The notes under the pieces are model-generated. The model made no database searches, was not told the DNA's origin, and saw only the letters and a program-made list of their open reading frames with translations. From Pseudomonadota bacterium (GTDB lineage Bacteria > Pseudomonadota > Gammaproteobacteria > Burkholderiales > Ferrovaceae), in assembly GCA_021804345.1 (NCBI GenBank), contig JAJZHV010000046.1:1-7582 (forward strand): a stretch of DNA of 7,582 nt. Direction: 5' to 3'. Below, in pieces: positions 1-7,540 of the stretch (position 1 is the first letter of the stretch; the number at the start of each line of letters is the position of its first letter). The translations under genes and the position numbers were made by a program.

Positions 1-1035
1 GATGTTCAGGGCAGTCAGCACCCCCAGGAGAGCGCCCAGAACGGTGCCCAACAATCCGATCAACGCCCCCTGAATGACGAAGATTTGCATGATGCTGCCA
101 GGAGAGGCGCCCAGAGTGCGCAAAATGGCGATATCAGCCTGTTTGTCGGTCACCGCCATGACCAGCGTCGAAACGATATTAAAGGCTGCCACCGCAACGA
201 TCAGCAACAGGATAATGAACATGACATTTTTTTCAATGGCCACCGCCCGGAACAAATTGGCATGCTCCCGGGTCCAGTCACTGACCCAGGCATCGATACT
301 CAGCGTGCCCGCCAATTGATGCGCCACTTCCGGGGCCCGCATCAGATCCTTGAGTTTAAGGCGCACGCCGGTCACCCGATCGCCCAATCGAAACAGGACC
401 TGGGCATCCGTCATGTGAATCAGGGCCAGTCCGCTGTCATATTCATACATGCCCACCTGAAACACACCCACTACCGTAAACTGCTTGAGTCGGGGCAAGA
501 GCCCCGCCGGGGTGAGCTGTCCCTGGGGCGTGATCAACACAATCTTCTGCCCAACAGTCACATGTAGGGCCTGAGCCAGGTCGTAGCCCAGCACGATGCC
601 GAAGCCCCCGGGTTGCAGGTCCTCCAGCCGCCCGGACTTCATATGCGCGCCGATGTCCGCCACCTTGGCCTCTACAGCGGGTAGAATGCCGCGCACCAAG
701 GTGCCTTGCACATGATCATCGAAGGACAGCATGGCCTGACCCATCACATAGGGTGCGGCGCCTACAACCTGGGGATGACGCTCGGTTTCGGCAACCACTG
801 CAGGCCAGTTAGCCAAGGTATCTTCGTTGCCAAACACTTGCACGTGGGCGGCCACACCCAGAATGCGGTCGCGCAGCTCCTGCTGAAAACCGTTCATTAC
901 CGACAACACAATGATCAGGGCGGCCACACCCAAGCCAATGCCGGCCATGGAAATGAGCGTGATGAAGGAAATGAAATGATTGCGTCGTTTAGCCCGGGTG
1001 TAGCGCAAACCAACCGCGATTTCAAAACGCGCCAC
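1..1035 (-). CDS. lolC: LolC/LolE-family lipoprotein-releasing ABC transporter permease (3' end beyond window)
   Basis: Inner-membrane permease of the LolCDE complex, which extracts mature lipoproteins from the inner membrane and hands them to periplasmic LolA. The 345 codons present read without a stop. They show an N-terminal basic stretch (RYTRAKRRN, residues 11-19), a first membrane helix at about 21-45 ending in SVMNGFQQELRDRILG, a periplasmic domain of about 220 residues, membrane helices near 270-294 and 317-340, and the cytoplasmic segment DKQADIAILRTLGAS (297-311), which in this family contacts the LolD ATPase. Roughly 60-70 residues with the last helix are missing at the left edge. 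I chose the GTG at 1035 because GGAGGG lies just upstream and an in-frame stop lies at 1072-1074; a GTG at 1047 is possible. Residues 169-184 (ITPQGQ then LTPAGLLP) resemble the LolA-binding hook of LolC as I remember it, favouring LolC or a single LolF-type permease over LolE. lolD would be expected next, outside the window. Confidence 0.9.
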   Translation of the reverse strand, partial: MARFEIAVGLRYTRAKRRNHFISFITLISMAGIGLGVAALIIVLSVMNGFQQELRDRILGVAAHVQVFGNEDTLANWPAVVAETERHPQVVGAAPYVMGQAMLSFDDHVQGTLVRGILPAVEAKVADIGAHMKSGRLEDLQPGGFGIVLGYDLAQALHVTVGQKIVLITPQGQLTPAGLLPRLKQFTVVGVFQVGMYEYDSGLALIHMTDAQVLFRLGDRVTGVRLKLKDLMRAPEVAHQLAGTLSIDAWVSDWTREHANLFRAVAIEKNVMFIILLLIVAVAAFNIVSTLVMAVTDKQADIAILRTLGASPGSIMQIFVIQGALIGLLGTVLGALLGVLTALNI

Positions 1036-1058
1036 GATGCCCTCCACGCGCCTGCAGG

Positions 1059-1095
1059 CCCTGCAAGGCGCTCATGACGGGGGCTGCTTGCAGGG
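1059..1095. repeat. 9-bp perfect inverted repeat in the lysS-lolC gap
   Basis: CCCTGCAAG at 1059-1067 is the exact reverse complement of CTTGCAGGG at 1087-1095, with a 19-nt loop. In the minus-strand transcript the hairpin ends 23 nt before the lolC GTG start. No T-run follows it, so it does not look like an intrinsic terminator. An adjoining palindrome (CCTGCAGG, 1051-1058) offers an alternative pairing with the proximal arm. Role unknown: it could be mRNA processing or stability, translational control of lolC, or chance. Confidence 0.5.
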
Positions 1096-1145
1096 TAAAC
1101 CCGCAAACATCACGGCGCTAGGCGATCTCATGGCGCGGGGTGGTC

Positions 1146-2627
1146 CTACTCGCGACGCAACTGAGGAAACAAGATCACATCGCGAATGCTGGGACTATCG
1201 GTCAGCAGCATCACTAGCCGATCGATCCCGATCCCTTCTCCGGCCGTGGGTGGCAGGCCATGTTCCAGAGCGCGAATATAATCCGCGTCATAATGCATGG
1301 CCTCCTGGTCTCCCGCTTCTTTCTGACGCACTTGCTCGCGAAAGCGCTCGGCCTGATCTTCGGCATCATTCAGCTCGGAAAACCCATTGGCGATTTCCCG
1401 CCCAGTGATAAAAAGCTCGAAGCGCTCGGTGATCTCCGGTTGGGTATCACTGCGCCGCGCCAGCGGCGAAACCTCGGCCGGATAATCGATGATGAAGGTG
1501 GGCTCAAACAGCAAGGCCTCGGTGGTCTCTTCAAACAACTGTAACTGCAACCCGCCTAGGCCTTCCCCGGGGCGTGCTGCAGCCCCTAGCCGGTTCAGTT
1601 CGGCCTGCAGAAAAGAGCGCTCTTGCAACTGCTGCGCCGTATACCGTGGGTGGTACCGCTCAATGGCCTGGGTGATGGTCAGCCGCGCAAAGGGTTGTCC
1701 CAGGTCCAGAGGGCGACCGTCGTAGGTGATCTGGGTGGTTCCCAGCACTTGCTGGGCCACATAACCGAACATCTGCTCCGTAAGGGTCATCAAGTAACGA
1801 TAATCCCGATAGGCCTCATAGAATTCGATCATGGTGAATTCTGGGTTATGCCGTGTGGAGATCCCTTCATTCCGGAAATTACGGTTGATTTCGAATACCC
1901 GCTCCAACCCCCCCACCACGAGGCGCTTAAGATAGAGCTCCGGGGCAATGCGCAGATACAGTTGCATGTCCAGGGCGTTATGGTGCGTCACAAAAGGCTT
2001 AGCGGCGGCCCCCCCGGGAATGGGATGCATCATCGGTGTTTCTACTTCCAGATAGTCCCGCTGCACGAGAAACTCGCGCACCTTCTGGACCACTTGGCTG
2101 CGTAGCCTGAACACGCGTCGTGATTCTTCACTGGTGATCAGATCCAGGTAGCGCTGGCGGTATTTTTGCTCCTGATCGGCCAGACCATGGAATTTTTCCG
2201 GCAAGGGGCGCAAGGACTTGGTGAGCAAACGCAGTTGGGTCACACGCAGGGATAACTCACCGGTGCGGGTTTTAAACAGGACTCCGCTGGCGCCTAGGAT
2301 ATCCCCCAGATCCCAATGTTTGAAAGCAGCGTAGTGCTCTTCTCCTAGGACCTCGCGCTGCACGTACAACTGGATCCGACCGCTTCCATCCTGCAGCGTG
2401 GCAAAACTGGCCTTGCCCATCACCCGCTTAAGCACCATGCGCCCGGCCACCTGGGCCATGAGCGCGCGTTCTTCCAAAGCGGCTTCATCCAGCGCACCGT
2501 AATGGGTCTGTAACTCGCCGGCCTGGTGCGTACGCTGGAAATCGTTGGGAAAAGCCACGCCCTGGGTGCGCAGAGCCTGCAACTTGGCGCGTCGTTCTTC
2601 CAGAATCTGGTTGCCATCCTCAGACAT
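1146..2627 (-). CDS. lysS: Lysyl-tRNA synthetase, class II
   Basis: Cytosolic enzyme that activates lysine with ATP and charges tRNA-Lys. The 493 residues are close to the usual length of about 500. A helical N-terminal extension is followed by an OB-fold anticodon-binding domain at about 58-135 ([20 protein letters not shown]). The class II catalytic core carries motif 1 near 183-200 ([16 protein letters not shown]), motif 2 at 244-273 ([12 protein letters not shown], then [14 protein letters not shown]) and motif 3 at 463-489 ([13 protein letters not shown], then IRDVILFP). The lysine-pocket stretches KPFVTHHN (210-217) and [15 protein letters not shown] (411-425) are present, so it should be active. 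The ATG at 2627 is 5 nt after the prfB stop. A weak Shine-Dalgarno AAGGGG lies within the end of prfB, so the two genes are almost certainly cotranscribed and perhaps translationally coupled. The prfB-lysS pair is widely conserved in proteobacteria. Confidence 0.98.
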   Translation of the reverse strand: MSEDGNQILEERRAKLQALRTQGVAFPNDFQRTHQAGELQTHYGALDEAALEERALMAQVAGRMVLKRVMGKASFATLQDGSGRIQLYVQREVLGEEHYAAFKHWDLGDILGASGVLFKTRTGELSLRVTQLRLLTKSLRPLPEKFHGLADQEQKYRQRYLDLITSEESRRVFRLRSQVVQKVREFLVQRDYLEVETPMMHPIPGGAAAKPFVTHHNALDMQLYLRIAPELYLKRLVVGGLERVFEINRNFRNEGISTRHNPEFTMIEFYEAYRDYRYLMTLTEQMFGYVAQQVLGTTQITYDGRPLDLGQPFARLTITQAIERYHPRYTAQQLQERSFLQAELNRLGAAARPGEGLGGLQLQLFEETTEALLFEPTFIIDYPAEVSPLARRSDTQPEITERFELFITGREIANGFSELNDAEDQAERFREQVRQKEAGDQEAMHYDADYIRALEHGLPPTAGEGIGIDRLVMLLTDSPSIRDVILFPQLRRE

Positions 2628-2632
2628 GATGA

Positions 2633-3737
2633 TTAAACCCCTTGCTTCAAACTGGCTTCGATGAAGGCATCCAGATCCCCGTCGAGGACTGATTGCGTGT
2701 TTCCCACCTCCACAGAGGTGCGCAAATCCTTGATGCGGGATTGATCCAGCACATAGGAACGAATTTGATGACCCCAGCCAATGTCGGTTTTGCTGTCTTC
2801 CATGGCCTGTTTCTCGGCCATTCGCTTGCGCAATTCCGCTTCGTACAGACGGGATTTCAACATGGCCATGGCTTCAGCCCGGTTGCGATGTTGCGAGCGA
2901 TCGTTCTGGCATTGCACCACGATACCAGAGGGCGCATGGGTAATACGCACCGCCGAATCGGTTTTGTTGATATGTTGGCCGCCGGCCCCCGAAGCCCGAA
3001 AGGTATCGATGCGCAAGTCGGCCGGATTGATGTCCACCTCGATGGACTCGTCTACTTCAGGGTAGACGAATACCGAAGCAAAGGAGGTATGGCGTCGATT
3101 ACCGGAGTCGAAGGGAGACTTGCGCACCAAACGGTGGATTCCAATTTCGGTTCGCAAATGACCATAGGCATAGGCCCCGGTCACCTTGAGCGAGGCACTT
3201 TTGATCCCAGCCACTTCACCGTCGGATTGCTCCAGCACCTCAACCTTGAACGCCTTGCGTTCGCAATAACGCAAGTACATACGCAACAGCATGGCTGCCC
3301 AGTCCTGCGCTTCCGTGCCGCCCGAACCCGATTGAATATCGATAAAGCAGTTGGCGGGATCCATGGGGTTGGAAAACATGCGCCGAAATTCCATCGCCGA
3401 CACCTGTTTGTCCGTAACCTCCAGGTCGTCCCTGACCGCCTGTAGCGAGTCTTCGTCCTGCTCTGCCAGTGCCAGCTCAAACAGCTCTGCGGCATCCCGC
3501 AAATTACGGGTGACGTGCTCTACCGACTGCACCACCTCTTCCAGCGTTTTGCGTTCGCGGCCCAACTCCTGGCTTTTTTTGCTGTCTTCCCACAGGGCTG
3601 GATTCTCGGCCAGACGCACGACCTCTTGCAGGCGCCCTACTTTGGCTTCGAAGTCAAAGATACCTCCGCAGGGCCTGCATGCGTACATCCAGGTCCTGTA
3701 AGAGATTTTGCATCGCGTTGAGTTGTTCGGCTTCCAT
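2633..3737 (-). CDS. prfB: Peptide chain release factor 2, expressed through a programmed +1 frameshift
   Basis: RF2 reads UAA and UGA stop codons and triggers peptide release in the ribosome. The zero-frame ORF starts at ATG 3737 and ends after 27 codons ([10 protein letters not shown]...ALRRYL) at the UGA at 3656-3654. Skipping one T makes the ribosome read GAC at 3655-3653, and translation continues in the +1 frame ([12 protein letters not shown]...) to the stop at 2633. The total is 367 residues, against 365 in E. coli. Landmarks in the full protein are the stop-codon recognition tripeptide SPF at 207-209, which is the RF2 type and not the PxT of RF1, and the catalytic GGQ at 252-254 within [21 protein letters not shown]. 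Residue 248 before SGAGGQ is Ala, as in most RF2s, whereas E. coli K-12 has Thr. An in-frame ATG in the +1 frame at 3688 would give a false start (MYACRPCGG) lacking the true N-terminus. The start-site Shine-Dalgarno is poor. The gene is first of an operon with lysS and lies 23-29 nt downstream of a TATAAT. Confidence 0.97.
3653..3668 (-). promoter_or_regulatory. prfB: prfB +1 programmed frameshift site with internal Shine-Dalgarno
   Basis: The mRNA reads CGG AGG TAT CTT TGA C, which matches the E. coli site (AGG GGG TAT CTT TGA C) in every key element. It has a Shine-Dalgarno-like GGAGG three nucleotides before the slippery CTT, the CTT codon on which peptidyl-tRNA-Leu slips to UUU, the in-frame UGA, and the following C that makes UGAC a weak stop. 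When RF2 is scarce, slow termination at UGA lets the ribosome shift +1 and make RF2; when RF2 is plentiful, a 27-residue peptide is released. This is the known autoregulatory circuit, here inferred from sequence alone. Confidence 0.96.
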
Positions 3738-3748
3738 GGGATATTGGT

Positions 3749-3777
3749 TTGTCAGGGAGAAAACCAGCCATTATACA
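3749..3777 (+). promoter_or_regulatory. Sigma70-like promoter for the RpfE-type gene
   Basis: TTGTCA at 3749-3754 (five of six matches to TTGACA) is followed, after an optimal 17 nt, by TATACA at 3772-3777 (four of six matches to TATAAT). Transcription would begin near 3784, leaving an untranslated leader of about 80 nt. Its -10 overlaps the minus-strand -10 of prfB, so polymerase should be able to occupy only one of the two at a time. Confidence 0.5.
3770..3775 (-). promoter_or_regulatory. -10 box of the prfB-lysS promoter
   Basis: The minus strand carries a perfect TATAAT. A transcript would start near 3762-3764 and give a leader of about 25 nt before the prfB ATG. No good -35 is visible: with 16 nt spacing the best hexamer is TCAACT, matching three of six positions. 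The promoter may therefore depend on the strong -10 or on an activator. Confidence 0.55.
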
Positions 3778-3862
3778 CGGCTCATGCGCGAAGTTGATTC
3801 CCGGCCCTTACGCGGTGGGGACCATTTGCCCTATGATGTCCGGATTTCCCACAACAGGATCC

Positions 3863-4804
3863 ATGCCCTTCATGCGCGCGCTCACCTTGCTCATTCCGGG
3901 TCTGATCCCCCTCATCCCTGACGAACACATCACCGCATTGCCACAACTGGCCCTGGCGCTGGCCCGGGGCACCCGGCAATGGAGTCATCCCCCGTGCCTG
4001 CTAGAACAGATTCTGCCCGATCCGGATGCCGTTGCGGGCAGGACTCTGGCTCACTGTGCGGCCCTCCGGGCGGGGGTGGCTGATCAGGCGCTGCACTGGT
4101 GTCGGGCCGATCCAGTCCATTTTCAGGTGGAGGGTGATGCCTTGATCTTGCTGGAGTCCAGCGTCTTGCATCTGCAACCCCAGGAAACTGCGTCCTTGAT
4201 CCAGACCCTGAACCAGCATTTCAACCCGGATGGCCTGCTCTTCCAGGCAAGTAGCACTAATGCCTGGCTGCTGGGCAGCGCCGACCCCCTGCCCGAACAG
4301 AGCACCCCGCCGCTGTGGCGGGTGGGGCGTAACATCGACGGCCATCTGCCCGAAGGCTCCGGAGCCTCTCGCTGGCGGGCGCGCTTCAACGAAATCCAGA
4401 TGCTGCTGCATGAACACCCCGTCAATCAGGCCCGACAGCAACGCCGCGAACGCACCATCAGCGGTCTGTGGTTCTGGAACCTAGAGCACCCCGGAGCAGC
4501 GCGTCCACCTGGTTTCCACCTAACCGCGGAGTGTCCTGCGCAAATTCATGAAACCTTACGCTGGGCTTCGGCCTATGGAGATGCCCAGGACTGGAACCAC
4601 GCAGCCGCTCAACTGGACCGGGAGATCATTGGTCCAGCCTTGGCAGCCCTGCGCCAAGGAACGTTGAGCCAATTGCGCTTGCTGGGCACCGAAGGGCGTT
4701 GCAACCTGTCGGTGCAGCTCTCGCGCCAGGATTTCTGGAAATTCTGGCGCCGTCCCCGAGCGCTGGCCGCCCTGCCCGGAGTCCCCCCTTTGACGCACCG
4801 CTAG
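3863..4804 (+). CDS. RpfE-type / COG4255-like conserved protein of unknown biochemical function
   Basis: A 313-residue protein of the group annotated as 'regulatory protein, RpfE type' or, loosely, as cofactor-independent phosphoglycerate mutase. Diagnostic stretches as I recall them are the N-terminal LLIPGL (9-14), WCRADPVHF (79-87), the block WRARFNEIQM then LLHEHPVNQAR (171-191) and GLWFWN (201-206). I see no DGxG metal-site motif near the N-terminus of the kind found in true phosphoglycerate mutases, so that enzyme name is doubtful. No signal peptide, clear membrane helix or HTH is evident; it looks soluble and cytoplasmic. The frame stays open upstream to ATG 3749, but that would put the promoter inside the gene. 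I prefer ATG 3863; ATG 3872 is equally plausible, since AGGA lies 3 nt before the first and 12 nt before the second. It is divergent from prfB. In Xanthomonas and many betaproteobacteria the homologue lies near recJ, prfB and lysS, but recJ is absent here. Family assignment is fairly sure; function is not known. Confidence 0.85.
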   Translation: MPFMRALTLLIPGLIPLIPDEHITALPQLALALARGTRQWSHPPCLLEQILPDPDAVAGRTLAHCAALRAGVADQALHWCRADPVHFQVEGDALILLESSVLHLQPQETASLIQTLNQHFNPDGLLFQASSTNAWLLGSADPLPEQSTPPLWRVGRNIDGHLPEGSGASRWRARFNEIQMLLHEHPVNQARQQRRERTISGLWFWNLEHPGAARPPGFHLTAECPAQIHETLRWASAYGDAQDWNHAAAQLDREIIGPALAALRQGTLSQLRLLGTEGRCNLSVQLSRQDFWKFWRRPRALAALPGVPPLTHR

Positions 4805-4826
4805 CACGGGTTTCCAGTCACCCCAC

Positions 4827-4861
4827 AAAAAAACGCCCACCCCGAAAAAAGGGCAGGCGTT
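4827..4861 (-). terminator. Rho-independent terminator after the thiolase gene
   Basis: Read on the minus strand, AACGCC (4861-4856) pairs with GGCGTT (4837-4832), then after a 2x2 internal loop CCC pairs with GGG, closing a T-rich loop. The descending arm runs directly into seven T residues (4833-4827). The hairpin begins about 20 nt after the thiolase stop. On the plus strand no T-run follows (GGGTCCGGC), so it would not efficiently terminate the convergent RpfE-type gene. Confidence 0.85.
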
Positions 4862-4880
4862 GGGTCCGGCTACAGAGTAC

Positions 4881-6059
4881 TCAGAGGCGTTCAAAAATGG
4901 CTGCAATGCCCTGACCACCGCCAATACACATGGTGACCAGCGCATACCGCCCTTGAATGCGTTGCAACTCATACAGCGCCTTGGTGGCAATGAAAGCACC
5001 GGAACAACCCACGGGGTGACCCAGGGCAATGGCTCCCCCATTGGGATTGGTTTTGGCAGGATCCAGTCCCAGCCCGCGCGAAACAGCAATGGCCTGCGCC
5101 GCAAAGGCTTCGTTGGACTCGATCACATCCATCTGGTCCAGGGTCAACCCCCCCTTCTTCAACGCCGCTTGGGTAGCCGGGATGGGGCCCTCGCCCATGA
5201 TGTGGCTGGGGACACCGGCCACAGCATAGGAAACCAGGCGTGCCATGGGTTTACAGCCCTGTTTAGCAGCCACCCCGGCTTCTGCCAGGACGAAGAATGC
5301 AGCACCATCGTTGATACCCGAGGCATTTCCGGCAGTCACCGTGCCCTCTTTTTTGAAGGCGGGTTTCATGGCTGCTAGTTTTTCTAGCGACGTGGCCCGA
5401 GGATGCTCGTCCGTGTCAAACACTGTATCTCCCTTGCGCGACTTGAGCGTAATGGGAACGATCTGCGATTTGAAACGACCCTCGGCAATGGCTTTGGCGG
5501 CGCGCTGTTGCGACTCCAGCGCAAAGGCATCCTGTTGCTCCCGGGTGATGTTCCACTTGACCGCCAGGTTCTCGGCGGTGATGCCCATATGTCCGGCGCC
5601 AAAGGGGTCGGTCAGGGTAGCCACCATCATGTCCACCAGGGTGGTATCTCCCATGCGGGCACCCGAACGCATAGCGGGCGAAAGATACCCGCCGGCAGAC
5701 ATGACTTCGATCCCGCCACCCAATCCCACTTCCGCGTCTCCCAGCAGAATGTTCTGCGCGGTAGACACGATGCCCTGTAAGCCGGAGGCACAAAGCCGGT
5801 TCACAGACATGACGGTGGAGTCCATGGTCATACCGCCTTCAATACAGGCCACCCGGGCCTGATAGGGAAAGCGGCTGCCCGTGGGAATGGTATTGCCGAT
5901 GGTGGCATAGGTGACTTGCGCCGGGTCCACGGCTGCACGCGCGATGGCTTCCTTGATAACCAATCCGCCCAAAACCCCTGGTTCGAAACCGGCAAGAGAT
6001 CCACCAAACGTACCAATGGCCGAACGAACTGCACTCAACACAACGACTTCTCTACTCAT
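4881..6059 (-). CDS. Acetyl-CoA C-acyltransferase (thiolase), BktB/AtoB-like
   Basis: Condenses two acetyl-CoA, or acetyl-CoA with a longer acyl-CoA, to a 3-ketoacyl-CoA, or runs the reverse thiolysis; cytosolic. The 392-residue length is typical. All catalytic elements are present: nucleophile Cys90 in NRLCASGLQ, GGGIEVMS at 114-121, NEAFAAQ at 316-322, His348 in GGAIALGHPVGCSGA, and the acid/base Cys378 in CIGGGQG. The protein closely resembles Cupriavidus BktB from memory, including SREVVVLSAVRSAIGTFGGS at the N-terminus and GRYALVTMCIGGGQGIAAIF at the C-terminus. This suggests a broad-range beta-ketothiolase of polyhydroxyalkanoate or fatty-acid metabolism, but substrate range cannot be read from sequence and AtoB/PhaA activity is equally possible. 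ATG 6059 has a strong Shine-Dalgarno (GTAGGAG, then ATCAGC). rimO ends 102 nt upstream on the same strand, with no convincing terminator or promoter between them, so cotranscription is possible. Confidence 0.95.
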   Translation of the reverse strand: MSREVVVLSAVRSAIGTFGGSLAGFEPGVLGGLVIKEAIARAAVDPAQVTYATIGNTIPTGSRFPYQARVACIEGGMTMDSTVMSVNRLCASGLQGIVSTAQNILLGDAEVGLGGGIEVMSAGGYLSPAMRSGARMGDTTLVDMMVATLTDPFGAGHMGITAENLAVKWNITREQQDAFALESQQRAAKAIAEGRFKSQIVPITLKSRKGDTVFDTDEHPRATSLEKLAAMKPAFKKEGTVTAGNASGINDGAAFFVLAEAGVAAKQGCKPMARLVSYAVAGVPSHIMGEGPIPATQAALKKGGLTLDQMDVIESNEAFAAQAIAVSRGLGLDPAKTNPNGGAIALGHPVGCSGAFIATKALYELQRIQGRYALVTMCIGGGQGIAAIFERL

Positions 6060-6161
6060 GCTGATCTCCTACTTCAACGTACGTCAGAAAAAAAGGCTAC
6101 ACCCCAACCTCAGTGAAACCCCAACAAATTCTTGCCTCCTGTGCGCGCCCTGCAGGACACT

Positions 6162-7529
6162 TCAGGGAACAACCCGAGCTAGGAGATCATGCTCAAGGGA
6201 GGCCTCTATCGTGACCTGGCACCAGGACCCCACCGTCAAACCCTTTGCCGGGGCCACGTTGATCACCCCGTCAATTTCTGGTGCATCTCCCTTGCCACGC
6301 GCCAAGGCCCCTCCCTCTGGAGTCAATTCATCCACCAGCACCTGTTGCACCCGCCCCACCTGCTGGCGCAGGCGTTGCGCACTGATCCGGGCCTGGTGGA
6401 GCATGAAACGTTCCAGACGTTCCTGTTTGACGGGTTCTGGCACGGCCCCAGGCAAGGCATTGGCGCTTGCACCCGACACTGCAGAATAGGCAAAACACCC
6501 GGCCCGGTCGATCTGGGCCTGGTCAAGAAACGCCAGCAACTGTTCGAAATCCTGTTCTGTCTCGCCCGGAAAACCCACGATGAAGGTGCTGCGCAGAGTA
6601 AGATCCGGGCATTGCGCACGCCAACTCTGGAGGCGCTCCAGCGTCCGTTCCACATCCCCCGGACGCTTCATGGCCCTGAGGATCGACGCACTGGCATGCT
6701 GTAAGGGAACATCTAGGTAGGGTAAAATTTTGCCCGAGTGCATCAGCAGTAGCAGTTCATCCACATGAGGATAGGGGTACACATAGTGCAGCCGCACCCA
6801 AACGCCTAATTCTCCCAGGGCGGCGCACAATTCGGTGAGCCGTGTGCGCACCGGGCGTCCGCCCCAGAAACCCGTGCGATAGCGCACGTCCACGCCATAG
6901 GCGCTGGTATCCTGAGAGATGACCAGCAGTTCCTTCACCCCTGCACGCACCAGATTTTCCGCCTCCTGCATCACCTCGGCCACAGAGCGGCTCACCAGAT
7001 CGCCGCGCATTGAGGGAATGATGCAGAAACTGCAGCGATGATTACATCCTTCGGAAATTTTCAGATAGGCATAATGCCGCGGGGTCAACCGGATTCCTTG
7101 GGGCGGAATCAGACTGGTAAAGGGGTCGTGGGGGGCGGGCAGATGCTGATGCACGGCCTGCATCACGCCTTCCTTATCGTGGGGTCCGGTCACCGCCAGC
7201 ACACGCGGAAAAGCTTCCCGCACGCGCTCACCCTGAGCACCCAGACAGCCGGTAACCACCACGCGCCCGTTTTCCTCCAGGGCCTCGCCAATGGCTTGTA
7301 GCGATTCTTCGATGGCCGCATCAATGAATCCGCAGGTATTGACCACCACCAGATCGGCCCCGGCGTAAGTGGGAGCGATCTCGTAGCCTTCAGAGCGCAG
7401 CTGGGTGAGGATCTGTTCCGAATCGACCAAGGCCTTGGGGCAACCCAATGACACGAAGCCCACGCGCGCAGGGGCCCGATGGATTCTGTCAGAAGCAGAT
7501 CGGGGGGCGGCCGGTTTGAGGCGCGGCAA
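6162..7529 (-). CDS. rimO: Ribosomal protein S12 methylthiotransferase RimO
   Basis: Radical-SAM enzyme that adds a methylthio group to an aspartate of ribosomal protein S12 (Asp88/89 in E. coli). It is 455 residues, against 441 in E. coli; the excess is a basic, Pro/Ala-rich N-terminal tail of about 20 residues. The N-terminal UPF0004 domain supplies three cluster cysteines: Cys30 ([13 protein letters not shown]), Cys66 ([10 protein letters not shown]) and Cys95 ([10 protein letters not shown]). The radical-SAM domain carries the CxxxCxxC cluster at Cys162, Cys166 and Cys169 ([19 protein letters not shown]). RimO signatures follow, including [29 protein letters not shown] and [19 protein letters not shown]. 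The C-terminal TRAM domain begins at about 385 and contains [18 protein letters not shown] and the S12-type sequence set it apart from MiaB. The start is a TTG at 7529 with AGGA nine nt upstream; no ATG or better start lies before the conserved VGFVSLGC. An upstream ORF may end 11 nt before it. Confidence 0.97.
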   Translation of the reverse strand: MPRLKPAAPRSASDRIHRAPARVGFVSLGCPKALVDSEQILTQLRSEGYEIAPTYAGADLVVVNTCGFIDAAIEESLQAIGEALEENGRVVVTGCLGAQGERVREAFPRVLAVTGPHDKEGVMQAVHQHLPAPHDPFTSLIPPQGIRLTPRHYAYLKISEGCNHRCSFCIIPSMRGDLVSRSVAEVMQEAENLVRAGVKELLVISQDTSAYGVDVRYRTGFWGGRPVRTRLTELCAALGELGVWVRLHYVYPYPHVDELLLLMHSGKILPYLDVPLQHASASILRAMKRPGDVERTLERLQSWRAQCPDLTLRSTFIVGFPGETEQDFEQLLAFLDQAQIDRAGCFAYSAVSGASANALPGAVPEPVKQERLERFMLHQARISAQRLRQQVGRVQQVLVDELTPEGGALARGKGDAPEIDGVINVAPAKGLTVGSWCQVTIEASLEHDLLARVVP

Positions 7530-7540
7530 GATCGTGGGTC

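Noticed and set aside
85..567. 160-codon plus-strand frame near the left edge
   Set aside because: It is antisense to the continuous lolC frame, and its His/Gln-rich composition is typical of a reverse-strand artefact.
1022..1075. Short minus-strand ORF MSALQGLQARGGHRGAF as an alternative lolC start or leader peptide
   Set aside because: It is out of frame with lolC and ends after 17 codons just past the lolC start. There is no strong ribosome-binding site, so a leader peptide cannot be supported.
2693..3445. 250-codon open frame on the plus strand, antisense to prfB
   Set aside because: It lies wholly inside the well-supported RF2 gene on the other strand, has no ribosome-binding site or recognisable family, and is the kind of open frame that GC-rich coding DNA produces by chance.
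3749..3862. 38-codon N-terminal extension of the RpfE-type protein from ATG 3749
   Set aside because: It would place the coding region over the plus-strand promoter and the prfB -10, and adds residues with no resemblance to the start of homologues, which begin near LLIPGL.
5245..5862. 205-codon plus-strand frame inside the thiolase gene
   Set aside because: A shadow of the minus-strand thiolase, whose catalytic motifs span the whole interval; its Ser/Ala/Pro-rich translation matches no family I know.
6149..6156. CCTGCAGG occurring here and at 1051-1058, both between genes with a CGCGCC-like left flank
   Set aside because: Two copies of an 8-base GC-rich word in 7.6 kb are weak evidence for a repeat family, and the flanks differ; noted only as a possible coincidence.
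6060..6161. Possible terminator or promoter between rimO and the thiolase (T7 run at 6088-6094 read on the minus strand, ACGTACGT palindrome at 6077-6084)
   Set aside because: The only stem before the T-run is four pairs including a G-T wobble, no convincing -35/-10 pair is present, and an isolated 8-bp palindrome is not informative.
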